A program made the position numbers and the translations under genes. A stretch of 64,000 nt of DNA, from assembly GCF_009650435.1 (NCBI RefSeq), contig NZ_VVIP01000008.1, positions 124,001 to 188,000 on the forward strand, read 5' to 3'. This DNA is from Foetidibacter luteolus (lineage in GTDB: Bacteria; Bacteroidota; Bacteroidia; Chitinophagales; Chitinophagaceae). The notes beneath the pieces were generated by a model. That model did not search any database. It had not been told where the DNA came from and was given only the letters and a program-made list of their open reading frames with translations. How positions within the stretch are numbered: the first letter of the stretch is position 1; the number at the start of each line of letters is the position of its first letter. Shown in pieces: positions 17,285 through 26,660 of this stretch.

Positions 17285-19669
17285 ATGAAAAACCTAGTAT
17301 TTACAATGCTATTGAGCGTGGCCGGTATGCTTTGCTCCGCCCAAACAACGGGAAGCTTCAAAGGCAAACTCATAGAGCAAACCACCAAGCAGCCCATAGC
17401 AGGGGCGAGTGTTCAAATTGAAAAAGCCCAGCTTGGCACTATCAGCGATTCCCTTGGTTTCTTTGCCGTCAATAATATACCCGCCGGAACTTATGCGGTC
17501 ACCATTTCCTCTGTCGGCTATCAAACCAAATACATCAGCGAGATAGTGATTACTGCAGGCAAGACCTATTACTCAGAGATTGAGGTTATACAGCAAATCA
17601 CCAGCTTGAATGATGTGGTGGTGCGGACATCCAGGGGAGAAAACAATCCACTGACACCTGTTTCTACTTTTTCTTATTCACGGGAAGAAATCTTTCGCAA
17701 TCCCGGTGCTCAGGGCGATATCATGCGGGCATTGAGCAGCCTGCCCGGTGTGGTAAGCAGTGGTGCACAGTTCTCCGCCATTGCAGCAAGAGGGCAGGGC
17801 ACACAGGACAATGTGTATATGGTGGATGATATACCCATGTTCAATTTGTCACACCTGGAAGCGGAGGGCTTTAACTCCGGCTTTAACGACCCTAACGGCG
17901 GACGGTTCAGCATCTTTGCCCCCCGCGTCATAGACAATGTACAATTTCAGAATGGAGGATTTGATGCGGTATATGGACGCAGATCATCTTCCTATCTCGG
18001 TCTGGGCATCAAAGAGGGAAACCGTGAAACCTGGTCTTTTGCGGGGCAGTTCGACCTGATAGGGGCTACGCTGATTGCCGATGGTCCTGTTTCAAAAAAG
18101 ACAAGCGTATTTTCATCGGCAAGATATCAGAATTTCTCCTTGTTGCAGCGGGTATTGAACCTGCCGAACCCCATAAATATAAGTTTTGGCGACTACCTCA
18201 TCAAGACTACCACGCAACTCAATGCAAAGAATAAGCTCTCGTTCATTGCCATGTATAATCCCGAAGCCCCCCGCAGAGGTATCGACGATATTGAGCCAGG
18301 CTATGATATAAACGATGACAACAGCGGTGGTACCGCACTCTTTGATCACACAGGCCGAAAAGCGCTGATAGGTGCGAACCTGCGGACTTTACTTAATAAC
18401 AGCAGTGTATTAAAAAACGTACTCTATTTCCGTTCATCAACCGTAGATAACAACTTCGGCAATTTTACCCCTTTATTAAGCAGCGGAGACAGCGTACTTG
18501 ATCCGAAATACGGCAGGTATGAAAATGATTTGAGACATATTAAGAACAACCAGCGGGAAATCGGCTACCGCTCTATCTACACAAAGCGGTTCAGTAAACT
18601 TACCCTTACCGCCGGCATTGATGCGGCCATGGTGGACCTTGATTATGAACGGCTGTTAAAACGTACCGACACCGTTTATACGTTCCGCAGTACGGACCAA
18701 AGGCCGGGCCCGGCACAATATTACCAGGTACTGGATCCGTCACTGTACAATTCAAGGTTTAACGACCGTGCATTCAATGGATCAGGATATGTCACCGCAT
18801 CTTGGAAGGTCAGCAGCCGTGTTACATTAAACCCGGGTATCCGTTACGATTACACAGGCTTTGCAGAACAGCATACTGTATCGCCCCGTTTGAGTGGCAG
18901 CATTTTGCTGGGTGACAAACACAGCGTCAATTTTGCTTCAGGTATATATTACCAGGATGCCGGCTTATCGGATGTTGCAGGACAGACTGCCGCCAACAAG
19001 CTGAAAAACGAGCGGTCTTTTCAAAATATACTGGGCTACAAATACCAGTTTTCAAGCGATCTGAAACTGGTAGTGGAAGGCTGGCACAAACAGTTTGACG
19101 ATGTAGTGGTGCAGCCCAACCGTGTGCAAAGCCTCCTCAACAACAATGGTACGGGCCATGCTTATGGTGCCGATATCAGCCTTACTAAAAGACTTTCTCA
19201 ACAATGGTACGGAGCTGTCAGCTATTCCTACATGGAGAGCAAGCGAGATGATCACAATGGCCTTGGCGAGTACGATTACACCTTCAGTATTCCGCACAAT
19301 TTCTCTTTGCTGGGTAGCTACAAGCCCAATAACAAGTGGATTTTGTCGGGTAAATTCAGGTACAGCACCGGCCGGCCGGCAGATGAATATATCGTACATG
19401 CCGATGTACTGAACAACCCCGAAATGCTCCGTTATTCACAGGAAATTACCGCCATCAACGGGAGAAGGTTGAACAACTACATCAGCCTTGATGTCCGGGT
19501 GGATTACAATGTTCCCATGAAAAGAGGTGTATTCTCCGCCTTTGTGGACCTGGCAAATATCAACAACCAGTTCAATGTAAATACGGAGGTGTTCATTCCG
19601 AATACAGGTAAAGTATATAATGTTGGCCTGGGTGTCTTTCCTTCGTTTGGAGTACGGGTTGAATTATAA
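17285..19669 (+). CDS. TonB-dependent outer-membrane receptor with carboxypeptidase-like N-terminal domain
   Basis: An outer-membrane active transporter of 794 residues. It has a signal peptide (MKNLVFTMLLSVAGMLCSAQ), a CarboxypepD_reg-like beta-sandwich (about residues 23-105, with the motif GASVQIEKAQLGTISDSLGF) and a TonB plug (about 125-230, containing RGQGTQDNVYMVDDIPMF). A 22-strand-type barrel follows, ending in VELstop. No SusD-like gene is adjacent, so it is a stand-alone receptor rather than a polysaccharide SusC/D pair. The substrate is unknown. I chose the start at 17285 because the upstream in-frame ATG at 17267 only adds six residues before the signal peptide. An SDR gene follows after 26 bp. 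Confidence 0.92.
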   Translation: MKNLVFTMLLSVAGMLCSAQTTGSFKGKLIEQTTKQPIAGASVQIEKAQLGTISDSLGFFAVNNIPAGTYAVTISSVGYQTKYISEIVITAGKTYYSEIEVIQQITSLNDVVVRTSRGENNPLTPVSTFSYSREEIFRNPGAQGDIMRALSSLPGVVSSGAQFSAIAARGQGTQDNVYMVDDIPMFNLSHLEAEGFNSGFNDPNGGRFSIFAPRVIDNVQFQNGGFDAVYGRRSSSYLGLGIKEGNRETWSFAGQFDLIGATLIADGPVSKKTSVFSSARYQNFSLLQRVLNLPNPINISFGDYLIKTTTQLNAKNKLSFIAMYNPEAPRRGIDDIEPGYDINDDNSGGTALFDHTGRKALIGANLRTLLNNSSVLKNVLYFRSSTVDNNFGNFTPLLSSGDSVLDPKYGRYENDLRHIKNNQREIGYRSIYTKRFSKLTLTAGIDAAMVDLDYERLLKRTDTVYTFRSTDQRPGPAQYYQVLDPSLYNSRFNDRAFNGSGYVTASWKVSSRVTLNPGIRYDYTGFAEQHTVSPRLSGSILLGDKHSVNFASGIYYQDAGLSDVAGQTAANKLKNERSFQNILGYKYQFSSDLKLVVEGWHKQFDDVVVQPNRVQSLLNNNGTGHAYGADISLTKRLSQQWYGAVSYSYMESKRDDHNGLGEYDYTFSIPHNFSLLGSYKPNNKWILSGKFRYSTGRPADEYIVHADVLNNPEMLRYSQEITAINGRRLNNYISLDVRVDYNVPMKRGVFSAFVDLANINNQFNVNTEVFIPNTGKVYNVGLGVFPSFGVRVEL

Positions 19670-19695
19670 AAGCATAAACAATAAAAAATTGGTCA

Positions 19696-20472
19696 ATGGA
19701 ATTGTCGAATAATACAATCCTTATCACGGGAGGTACAAGCGGTTTTGGTTTGGAATTCGCCAAAAGGTTTTTAGCCCTCGGCAATACGGTGATCATTACG
19801 GGAAGGAACCAGGAAAAATTAGATGAAGTAAAAAGTATGTTTCCGGCAATACATACTTTTCGGAGCAATGTAAGCTTCACTGAGGATATTGAAGAACTCT
19901 TTGAAAAAGTTACCGATCAGTTTCCTGGCTTAAACATCCTGATAAATAATGCCGGCGAAATGCGGAAGATCAGTCTGCATCACCATCATAATCTCGTGGA
20001 TATTACCCGGGAAATAGACATCAACCTGATGGGGCCGGTAAGAATGGTGCAACAGTTCTTGCCACACTTAAAAACCCGTAAGAATGCAGCCATTGTAAAT
20101 GTTACTTCCGGCATTGCCTTAATGCCGTTTCCCATAGCACCCATTTATAGTGCCAGCAAATCGGGATTAAGGGCATATACGCAAGCACTTAGAGTGCAGT
20201 TGAAACACACCGGGATAAAAGTGCTGGAACTGGTGGCCCCCGGCTCTAAAACTCCATTGAACGATAAGTTTACGGAGGACAGCGCTGTGGATGAAAGAGC
20301 ATTGATGAAGCCCGAAAAAATTGTAGAAGCCGCCATCAGGGGAATGAAAGGAGATCAGGAGGAAGTTTATCCTGGGTTGTCAAAACTGATCAGGGTGCTG
20401 AGCCGGATAGCCCCTAAATTTTTAATAGCGCAGGCAGGAAAAGCGGGCAGAGATTTTTATACATCGGATTAA
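19696..20472 (+). CDS. Short-chain dehydrogenase/reductase (DltE-like)
   Basis: A 258-residue classical SDR, probably an NAD(P)-dependent oxidoreductase. The Rossmann motif is TGGTSGFG (residues 11-18) and NNAG is at 84-87. Ser138, Tyr151 and Lys155 (IYSASK) form the catalytic set. The sequence type (SFTEDIEELFEKV, then LINNAGEMR) resembles proteins annotated as DltE-like. It is 26 bp downstream of the TonB receptor gene and probably co-transcribed; a 285-bp repeat-bearing spacer follows. The substrate is unknown. Confidence 0.9.
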   Translation: MELSNNTILITGGTSGFGLEFAKRFLALGNTVIITGRNQEKLDEVKSMFPAIHTFRSNVSFTEDIEELFEKVTDQFPGLNILINNAGEMRKISLHHHHNLVDITREIDINLMGPVRMVQQFLPHLKTRKNAAIVNVTSGIALMPFPIAPIYSASKSGLRAYTQALRVQLKHTGIKVLELVAPGSKTPLNDKFTEDSAVDERALMKPEKIVEAAIRGMKGDQEEVYPGLSKLIRVLSRIAPKFLIAQAGKAGRDFYTSD

Positions 20473-20559
20473 ATAAGATACCTGGTATGCTGATGCATGG
20501 CATTAAAGGGTTGAATCCGGCATTCTTTGGTTCGCTCCGCAAGAATCAATAAGGGCAGC

Positions 20560-20723
20560 TATACTGCTTGCCTGGTAAAATTGTGCAACAATTTTTTGGT
20601 GACCAACAATAGTGCTACTATGAGGCGCCTGTTGTGTCACTCACTTGTACGCCTGGTAATTCTATTCGGCAACGTGCGGCCAGGCTGTTTTTCTTTGCAC
20701 AGTTTGATGCGGTGTGCAGTATA
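20560..20723 (+). mobile_element. MITE-like element R4, left copy
   Basis: This 164-bp element begins TATACTG and ends CAGTATA, with subterminal inverted blocks (TGTGCA near the left and TTTGCACAGTTT near the right). It is closely similar, in opposite orientation, to 28902-29064; shared blocks include GTTGTGTCACTCACTTGTAC and GGTAATTCTATTCGGCAA. No coding capacity. It ends 34 bp before the MFS start codon and may supply regulatory sequence (inference). The rest of the 285-bp spacer 20473-20757 appears empty. Confidence 0.85.
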
Positions 20724-20757
20724 ATTAGCCCGCATAATTGAAAATACGGTTACGACT

Positions 20758-22011
20758 ATGAACATTAACATGAACGAATATGTTTTCGGTTGGAAAAGGA
20801 TCGCTTTTTTAACCACTCTTTTGCTGGTAAGCATTGTTGGCCAGATAGACAGGGTGCTGCCTTTCATCGTGGGCGAATCCATCAAAAAAGAACTGGGGTT
20901 AAGCGATACGCAATTGGGGCTGATCACAGGTTTGGGATTTGCCGTTTGCCATTCGCTGGCAGCATTGCCGCTGGCACGCATGTCGGACAGGGGCGGGGCA
21001 AAAAAGGTATTGGTCGCCTGTATAGTGATCTGGAGTCTCATGACAGGTTTGGGAGGAATGGCTACAGGCTTTTTAACATTGATGCTGTTGCGTTTTGGAG
21101 TAGCGCTCGGCGAAGCGGGTGGTACGCCGGCCAGTCATTTTTTGATCACGCAAAAACTCCCCGGGTCAATCCGGGGAAGGGCGATCGGACTGTTTTCAAT
21201 GGGTCTTCCGCTTGGCACCATGTTGGGTTTTGCCCTGGGAGGCTGGGCAAGTGATAATATTGGCTGGCGAAACGCTTTCTTTGCAGCAGGTGCTTTGGGA
21301 TTGGTGTTGGCGGTATTGGTATTGCTGTTTGTGCAGGGGAACAAAGTGCCTGCCGCAGAGAAAGTTGCTGACGGCGGCGGATTGCTGACGGCCGGCCGTA
21401 ATTTGCTGAGGAAGCCAGCATTTTTGTGGTTGTTTGTGGCTGCCAATTTGCTGGGTTTTGCATCTGCGCCGTTCTATGTTTTCACTACACCCTTTTTAAT
21501 AAGAACTTATAGGCTTACCGCAAGTGAAATAGGGTTAAAGTTTGGCTTAATGCAGGGGCTGCTCGGCATTGCCGCTACATTGCTTGGCGGAAGATTTTTT
21601 GACAGGGCAATAGCAAGAAATTCACAAGCGTTGTTAAGACCGCCGGCCATCATGCTATTCATGACTGCCTTATGCACTACTGCGGCTTTGTTCATGCCTA
21701 CCGGCAATGGGGCTATAGCGCTGTTGGTGCCGGGCATGTTTTCGTTCGCGTTTTTGTTACCCTATGCCTTTGGCAGCGGGCATTTGGTGGCGGGCAGTGG
21801 TAACAAGGCTTTGTCAACTGCTTTATTGTTGCTGGCAGCAGGGCTTTTGGGGCCTTCACTGGCGCCGGTGTTGGTGGGTTTTATAAGTGATCATACCACA
21901 GCCTCAAGCAGCAATAACGGCTTGCGATGGGGATTGTTGATTGGCCCATTGGCAAGTTTGCTTTGTGCTGTTGCGCTGCTCATTGCCAATAAGAAGATAA
22001 ACGCCGGATAG
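20758..22011 (+). CDS. MFS family transporter
   Basis: A 417-residue major facilitator superfamily permease with about 12 membrane helices. The loop 2-3 signature appears as PLARMSDRGGAKKVL (about residues 71-85), and GxxxGEAGGTPAS lies in helix 5. The pattern resembles sugar-phosphate/anion-type or drug-efflux MFS proteins; the substrate cannot be told. It heads a run with a small membrane protein (38-bp gap) and an AraC regulator (9-bp gap), so local control by that regulator is likely. The start may be the ATG at 20758 or at 20770. Confidence 0.88.
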   Translation: MNINMNEYVFGWKRIAFLTTLLLVSIVGQIDRVLPFIVGESIKKELGLSDTQLGLITGLGFAVCHSLAALPLARMSDRGGAKKVLVACIVIWSLMTGLGGMATGFLTLMLLRFGVALGEAGGTPASHFLITQKLPGSIRGRAIGLFSMGLPLGTMLGFALGGWASDNIGWRNAFFAAGALGLVLAVLVLLFVQGNKVPAAEKVADGGGLLTAGRNLLRKPAFLWLFVAANLLGFASAPFYVFTTPFLIRTYRLTASEIGLKFGLMQGLLGIAATLLGGRFFDRAIARNSQALLRPPAIMLFMTALCTTAALFMPTGNGAIALLVPGMFSFAFLLPYAFGSGHLVAGSGNKALSTALLLLAAGLLGPSLAPVLVGFISDHTTASSSNNGLRWGLLIGPLASLLCAVALLIANKKINAG

Positions 22012-22049
22012 TTCATCAACAGTTTTTTTAACAGAACAAACTAAAATAT

Positions 22050-22394
22050 ATGAAAGCGATAAGTATCATACTTCTGTTGGTATCGGCCTGTCTCAGCATC
22101 AAACATGGTTGGGACGCATTTCAACCGCTTGGCCCGGAACAGGAAAAAATGATGGCAAACCTGGGCATTAACCAGGCCACGATGCCCTATTTTGGCGTAT
22201 TTTCCATCATCGTGGGATTGCTATTGTTCTTTCCACAAACTTTTTTTATCAGCAATTTGTTGAACGCCGTAACCATCATATTGATAATGGCCTTGTCTTT
22301 GAGGGCAGGTGATGCAAAAACAGCGCTGATGGAAATTCCTTTTCTGGCTTTACCGCTGGTATTGATCTGGCTGAAATATCCGTTCAAATCGTAA
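22050..22394 (+). CDS. Small four-helix membrane protein
   Basis: A 114-residue protein with four hydrophobic segments (about residues 4-20, 46-64, 68-86 and 95-110). The size and layout recall DoxX-like small membrane proteins, but no diagnostic residues let me assign it. It lies between the MFS gene and an AraC regulator in what looks like one transcript, so an accessory role in the same transport or stress response is plausible. Confidence 0.65.
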   Translation: MKAISIILLLVSACLSIKHGWDAFQPLGPEQEKMMANLGINQATMPYFGVFSIIVGLLLFFPQTFFISNLLNAVTIILIMALSLRAGDAKTALMEIPFLALPLVLIWLKYPFKS

Positions 22395-22403
22395 AATCAA
22401 ACA

Positions 22404-23303
22404 ATGAATACACCAATCAGGATAAGTTCCATATCGCAGGCCCATAAAATGCAGGGCTTTGCGCCGCCACCGCATCCCTTGATCAGCATAATCGAGTGTG
22501 GGCAACTGAAGGCAAGCCCTGGCATAAGTGTCATACTCGATTTTTATATGATCTCCATTAAAAGAAATTGTAACAACCTGGTGTACGGACAGCAGAAGTA
22601 TGATTTTGACGAAGGCTTTATGGCATTTGTCGGCCCTAACCAGGTGCTCAGCGGGCAGGAGCATGAACCTGGCTATGAGCCTAAGGGCTGGATGTTATTT
22701 GTTCATCCCGATTTTTTCTGGGGCACACCTCTCGCCAGGAAAATCAAGCAGTATGAGTTCTTTAATTATTCAGTAAACGAAGCCTTGTTTTTGTCGGAAA
22801 AAGAAGAGAAGATCATGAATGAGCTGGTGGCAAATATCATACAGGAATGCAATGGAAATATCGATAAGTTTACACAGGGCATCATCGTGTCGCATCTTGA
22901 CGCCCTGCTCAATTATTCCGACCGCTTTTATCAACGGCAGTTCATTACCCGCCAGATTACCAACCACGCTATCCTTGAGCGCCTGGATGATTTGTTAAAT
23001 GATTATTTTGACAAAGGAGATTTGATCAATAAAGGATTGCCCACAGTAGAGCTCATTGCGGCATCGCTGAATGTATCGCCCAGTTACCTGCGTAGTTTGC
23101 TTAAAACCCTTACGGGGTATAGTACCCAACAGTACATACACGAAAAACTGATTGATAAAGCCAAGGAGAGATTATCCACTACCAGCCTGACGGTAAGTGA
23201 GATCGCTTACGAATTGGGCTTCGAACATCCACAGTCGTTCAGCAAATTATTTAAAACCAAAACCAATGTTTCTCCGTTGGAGTTCAGGGCTTCGTTCAAT
23301 TAG
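22404..23303 (+). CDS. AraC family transcriptional regulator
   Basis: A 299-residue one-component regulator. The N-terminal ~180 residues form a cupin-like sensing domain (FMAFVGPNQVLSGQEHEPGY), and the C-terminal ~100 carry two helix-turn-helix motifs (VELIAASLNVSPSYLRSLLK; then VSEIAYELGFEHPQSFSKLF, about residues 266-285). It starts 9 bp after the small membrane protein gene. The likely targets are the upstream MFS/membrane pair (inference). Confidence 0.9.
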   Translation: MNTPIRISSISQAHKMQGFAPPPHPLISIIECGQLKASPGISVILDFYMISIKRNCNNLVYGQQKYDFDEGFMAFVGPNQVLSGQEHEPGYEPKGWMLFVHPDFFWGTPLARKIKQYEFFNYSVNEALFLSEKEEKIMNELVANIIQECNGNIDKFTQGIIVSHLDALLNYSDRFYQRQFITRQITNHAILERLDDLLNDYFDKGDLINKGLPTVELIAASLNVSPSYLRSLLKTLTGYSTQQYIHEKLIDKAKERLSTTSLTVSEIAYELGFEHPQSFSKLFKTKTNVSPLEFRASFN

Positions 23304-23354
23304 TACCTTGTCTCACTGATGGGTAACTTCGGTCAATAATGATCCTTAGAAATT

Positions 23355-24209
23355 ATGGCCATTAACACATTTCCTGAAAATCTGAGTCAAAACAAAGGGG
23401 TCGCGATACGCATCGTTTCTCCGGAATTCGGCCATATATCACCGGAGTCGGTGGCTCAATACGGTTCTGCTCAACGGCTGCCTTATTATTTCTTTCTTTT
23501 CGTGGTGCACGGGAAGAGTCAGGAGATTATCGACGGGCAAACTATCGAAGTAGGCAAAAATGAGCTATTTTTTGCGTTACCCCACCAGCTTAGGCAACTG
23601 CCTGCAACTGCCCACACGGCAGACTATTATAAATTGGGATTTGACGATGAATGTCTTTCGCGGTTGCCAAAAAAATTCCCCTTTCTCTTCAACCCCTTGA
23701 ACCAGCAAAAGATTAGTTTTCCACCCGGTGCCGCACTTAGGCTTTGTAATACATTCAGGATTTTAAATGAATTGTTACGTACAGACGATAATGATCCGGA
23801 AATAATCCTGGCTTACCTCAACAGCCTGCTTACAGAAGTAAACGCAGCTTATTTTGTATTGGATAAGAAGCACACTGCCGCGGGGCTTGATAAGTTTTTA
23901 GGGTTCAAACTATTTGTAGAAGATCATCTTACTGACCAGCCTGCCATAACGGAAATCGCAGCAAAGTTAGGCTTAAGCACAGATTCTTTGTATAGGATCG
24001 TAAAACAGCATTCCGGCGTTTCACCTAAAGAGTTCATTACAGACCGTTTGATCATGGAGGCAAAACGTAGAATACATAGTAACCAAAATACGTCTGTAAA
24101 GGAATTGGCATTTGAGCTCGGATTTAATGACCCTGGTTATTTTTCGCGTTTATTTAAAAAAGTAACCGGTAAAACGATAGCCGGCTCTTATCAGGATTTG
24201 TCCTCGTAA
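23355..24209 (+). CDS. AraC family transcriptional regulator
   Basis: A second AraC-type regulator, 284 residues. An N-terminal cupin-like domain (VVHGKSQEIIDGQTIEVGKN) is followed by a C-terminal tandem HTH (ITEIAAKLGLSTDSLYRIVK; VKELAFELGFNDPGYFSRLF). Apart from the HTH it is only distantly similar to the regulator immediately upstream, so they are not a recent duplication. It lies 63 bp before an NAD(P)-dependent epimerase-like gene, its most likely target. Confidence 0.9.
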   Translation: MAINTFPENLSQNKGVAIRIVSPEFGHISPESVAQYGSAQRLPYYFFLFVVHGKSQEIIDGQTIEVGKNELFFALPHQLRQLPATAHTADYYKLGFDDECLSRLPKKFPFLFNPLNQQKISFPPGAALRLCNTFRILNELLRTDDNDPEIILAYLNSLLTEVNAAYFVLDKKHTAAGLDKFLGFKLFVEDHLTDQPAITEIAAKLGLSTDSLYRIVKQHSGVSPKEFITDRLIMEAKRRIHSNQNTSVKELAFELGFNDPGYFSRLFKKVTGKTIAGSYQDLSS

Positions 24210-24272
24210 AAGCGTTTTTTGTCCTCAACTTACTATCACATTAGTTAAACCTTTGTCTGAAACAATTTAATT

Positions 24273-25100
24273 ATGGACAGACAATATGGTAAAATATTGG
24301 TAACCGGTGCAACCGGCTTAGTAGGTTCAAGGCTTTTGCCCCGCCTTGTTAAAGCAGGATATAATTGTTTCGCGTTGGTACGTGGCAAAGAAGTGCCGGC
24401 CGGAGTTACAGCTATAAATGGCGACTTGTTTGAACCGGCAACACTGGAAGAAGCCGTAAAAGATGCAATAGCCATCATTCACCTGGCAGCCGTGTTCCGG
24501 TCACCGGATACGGATTTGATCTGGAAAAGTAACCTGGAGGGTACACGCAACCTCATTGATGCCGTGAAGAGCAATGCACCTGATGCCCGCTTCATTTTTG
24601 CAAGTACCAGCCATGTTTATGATATGAACAATCCGCACCCCGGCCGGGAGGATGATAAGCTTCACCCGCAACATGCCTATCCGGCCAGCAAAGTTGCTGC
24701 GGAAAATGCGTTACGTGAAAGCGGGTTGAACTGGTCTGTTCTTCGCTTCCCATTTGTTTATGGAGATGGAGACGGCCACCTGGAAGACTTGCCTAAACAT
24801 GTAGTTGCTGCTAAATTTCATCCGGCTATGCGGATGAGTACTATCCACCATCGCGATATATACACGGCTATCATGATGGCTTTGCAAGGGGGTATGGACG
24901 GACGGGTGGTCAATATCGCAGATGAGGCCCCAACAACGTTGTACGAGCTATTACAGCTTGTTGGCGAATCGATGGCTTCTTCAGCAGAGCCGCTGATGAA
25001 CCCCTGGTATCTGCATGCCGATGCATCGCTGGCCCGCAGTTTAGGCTTTCAGGCATCGGTAAGGACTGTCTACCAGGCGGCGCAGCAAAACCTGCTTTGA
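24273..25100 (+). CDS. NAD-dependent epimerase/dehydratase family protein
   Basis: A 275-residue extended-SDR protein. The Rossmann motif TGATGLVGSRLL lies at residues 11-22, with the catalytic YPASK at Tyr136/Lys140. HLAAVFRSPDTD follows the NAD-binding strand. Such enzymes act on nucleotide sugars, flavonoid-like or steroid substrates, and the substrate is not predictable here. It follows an AraC regulator and precedes a decayed response-regulator gene on the other strand. Confidence 0.88.
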   Translation: MDRQYGKILVTGATGLVGSRLLPRLVKAGYNCFALVRGKEVPAGVTAINGDLFEPATLEEAVKDAIAIIHLAAVFRSPDTDLIWKSNLEGTRNLIDAVKSNAPDARFIFASTSHVYDMNNPHPGREDDKLHPQHAYPASKVAAENALRESGLNWSVLRFPFVYGDGDGHLEDLPKHVVAAKFHPAMRMSTIHHRDIYTAIMMALQGGMDGRVVNIADEAPTTLYELLQLVGESMASSAEPLMNPWYLHADASLARSLGFQASVRTVYQAAQQNLL

Positions 25101-25166
25101 CAACTTACCCGATCTTATTTAAACCAGTCGCACCGGAATTATATCAATGTGGTACCGGCGCATAAT

Positions 25167-25580
25167 TTAAACGATTTGCAATGGATGACCTTCAACGGAG
25201 GCCTGGCGGCTCACGACGCGGTTGCGGTTATTGATCATGAAAACAATCAGGTCATACTCATTTTTGGTAAGCAGCAATGTCTCCTGCCGAATGGCAGCGT
25301 TACGTAATAGCAGGTCAATGGTTCATCCGGTGAATCGCGGGCCGAAATTATGATCACGCCATCTTCTTTATGCTGGTCACGCAGGTATTGCAACAGTTGA
25401 AGCCCGGTACCGCCCGGCAGGTTAATATCCGGTATGATGCAGTCATGTTCAAAATCTTCAATCAGGGCAAGGCCCTCTCTATACAAACTCACGCCCTCGC
25501 AGGTAAAGTCTTCTTTTTTTAAAATATGTGATAATGCTTTGTAGCAGGCCTGCCTCATCTTCTATCACTAATACCTTCAT
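25167..25580 (-). pseudogene. Degraded OmpR-type response regulator
   Basis: Reading leftwards from the ATG at 25580 gives a receiver start (MKVLVIEDEAGLLQSI) that runs out of frame at a run of seven A residues (about 25514-25520) and stops soon after. A second frame continues the receiver: FEHDCIIPDINLPGGTGLQL, then IIISARDSPDE. There the expected 'ADDY..KPF' region is missing. A third frame gives a piece of the OmpR winged helix (TLLLTKNEYDLIVFMINNRN, then RVVSRQ) before ending near 25167. The usual phospho-acceptor D is in the degenerate sequence IIPDINLP. Two frame breaks and an internal loss make a functional product unlikely. No histidine-kinase partner is adjacent. Confidence 0.82.
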
Positions 25581-25735
25581 CCCAAAATTTTTGTTGCTAA
25601 TCTAACAGTAAATTTTGGAGAAATTTGACCTGTCGGCGAGCTTTGAAAATGACCAGGCGGTATCAAAGGCTATAAATTGAGTATACAATTGGCTTTGATA
25701 ACCAGTTCGCATATAAATGCCAAAATCTAAGTGTT

Positions 25736-26575
25736 ATGAAATGGATCACGAGGGAACATCCTAAAATTGACCGTATCGCCTGCCCGTGGCTGATAAAAAA
25801 GTTTATCGATCCCGGCGCAGAAATCATATATGCCCCATTTAATGAAGTATTATTAAAAGCAGAGCAATTATCAGCTACTCCATTTGACATTCCGGGGGTA
25901 GAACATACGCATTATGGCGATGATTGCACTTTTGACTATTTTATCAAAAAATACAACATCACCGATGCCGGCGTGTTGGCTATGGCGCCAATTGTGCGTG
26001 GTGCTGACACAGATCATCATGAGCTTTCGGTACATGCACCGGGCCTTTGGGCAATATCTGCCGGCTTGGCCCATAATTTCAATGACGATAATGAATTACT
26101 TGAAAAAGGTATGCTGATATATGATGCGTTGTATAGCTGGGCTACACATTTGCAAAATGTCAAACATACGCAGCAGCCTTTTGAAAGCCTCTTGTTAAAT
26201 GCCCTGGTAAGGATAATCAAATCGCAAGGCGGACAGGAGGGTCAGATACCGGGTTGGGCCGTTGAATTAAAAGAAATGATACAGGATCATATTGACACAA
26301 ACATTACGCTGACAGAACTTTCCCGTGACCTGGATATCAACCGTTCCTACCTGTCAAGGGAGTTTTCCCGGCATTTTGACAATATGAGCTTCGGTGAATA
26401 TATCCGTAAACAGCGCATAGAAAAAGCGATCAGCCTCATGGCTGATGTCAAATTATCCCTTACTGACATCGCTTACCTGACCGGATTTTCCGATCAAAGC
26501 CATTTTACCAGGATTTTTAAAAAACATACCAGGCAAAGCCCTTCTGCCTACCGGAAAAAAATATCAAAAAAGTAA
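25736..26575 (+). CDS. ChrB-like domain fused to AraC-type DNA-binding domain
   Basis: A 279-residue two-part protein. Residues 1 to about 150 match the ChrB C-terminal/Chrome_Resist domain (MKWITREHPKIDRIACPWLI, later GADTDHHELSVHAPGLWAIS). Residues about 180-279 are an AraC HTH (LTELSRDLDINRSYLSREFS; LTDIAYLTGFSDQSHFTRIF). ChrB proteins are known as chromate-responsive regulators or auxiliary resistance proteins. Here the sensor domain appears to be joined directly to a conventional DNA-binding module, which would make a single-protein chromate-type switch (inference). The N-terminal half is closely similar to the stand-alone ChrB-like protein at 27200. A terminator follows at 26588. Confidence 0.87.
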   Translation: MKWITREHPKIDRIACPWLIKKFIDPGAEIIYAPFNEVLLKAEQLSATPFDIPGVEHTHYGDDCTFDYFIKKYNITDAGVLAMAPIVRGADTDHHELSVHAPGLWAISAGLAHNFNDDNELLEKGMLIYDALYSWATHLQNVKHTQQPFESLLLNALVRIIKSQGGQEGQIPGWAVELKEMIQDHIDTNITLTELSRDLDINRSYLSREFSRHFDNMSFGEYIRKQRIEKAISLMADVKLSLTDIAYLTGFSDQSHFTRIFKKHTRQSPSAYRKKISKK

Positions 26576-26587
26576 CAATTGTACAAG

Positions 26588-26619
26588 GCCGGTAACATCT
26601 GTTCTATTTACCGGCTTTT
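26588..26619 (+). terminator. Rho-independent terminator after the ChrB-AraC gene
   Basis: GCCGGTAA pairs with TTACCGGC across a 12-nt loop and is followed by TTTT. It lies 12 bp after the stop codon, separating the regulator from the downstream chr genes. Confidence 0.75.
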
Positions 26620-26660
26620 CCTGCTTGTAATATTGTGGTTCATTAAATCCATGACACCGG

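Noticed and set aside
20527..20724. 65-codon gene
   Set aside because: It is read through the R4 element. The sister copy at 28902 does not preserve the protein.
25247..25558. Independent 103-codon gene
   Set aside because: It is the middle part of the frame-broken response regulator. Its first codons are out of frame with the conserved receiver start.
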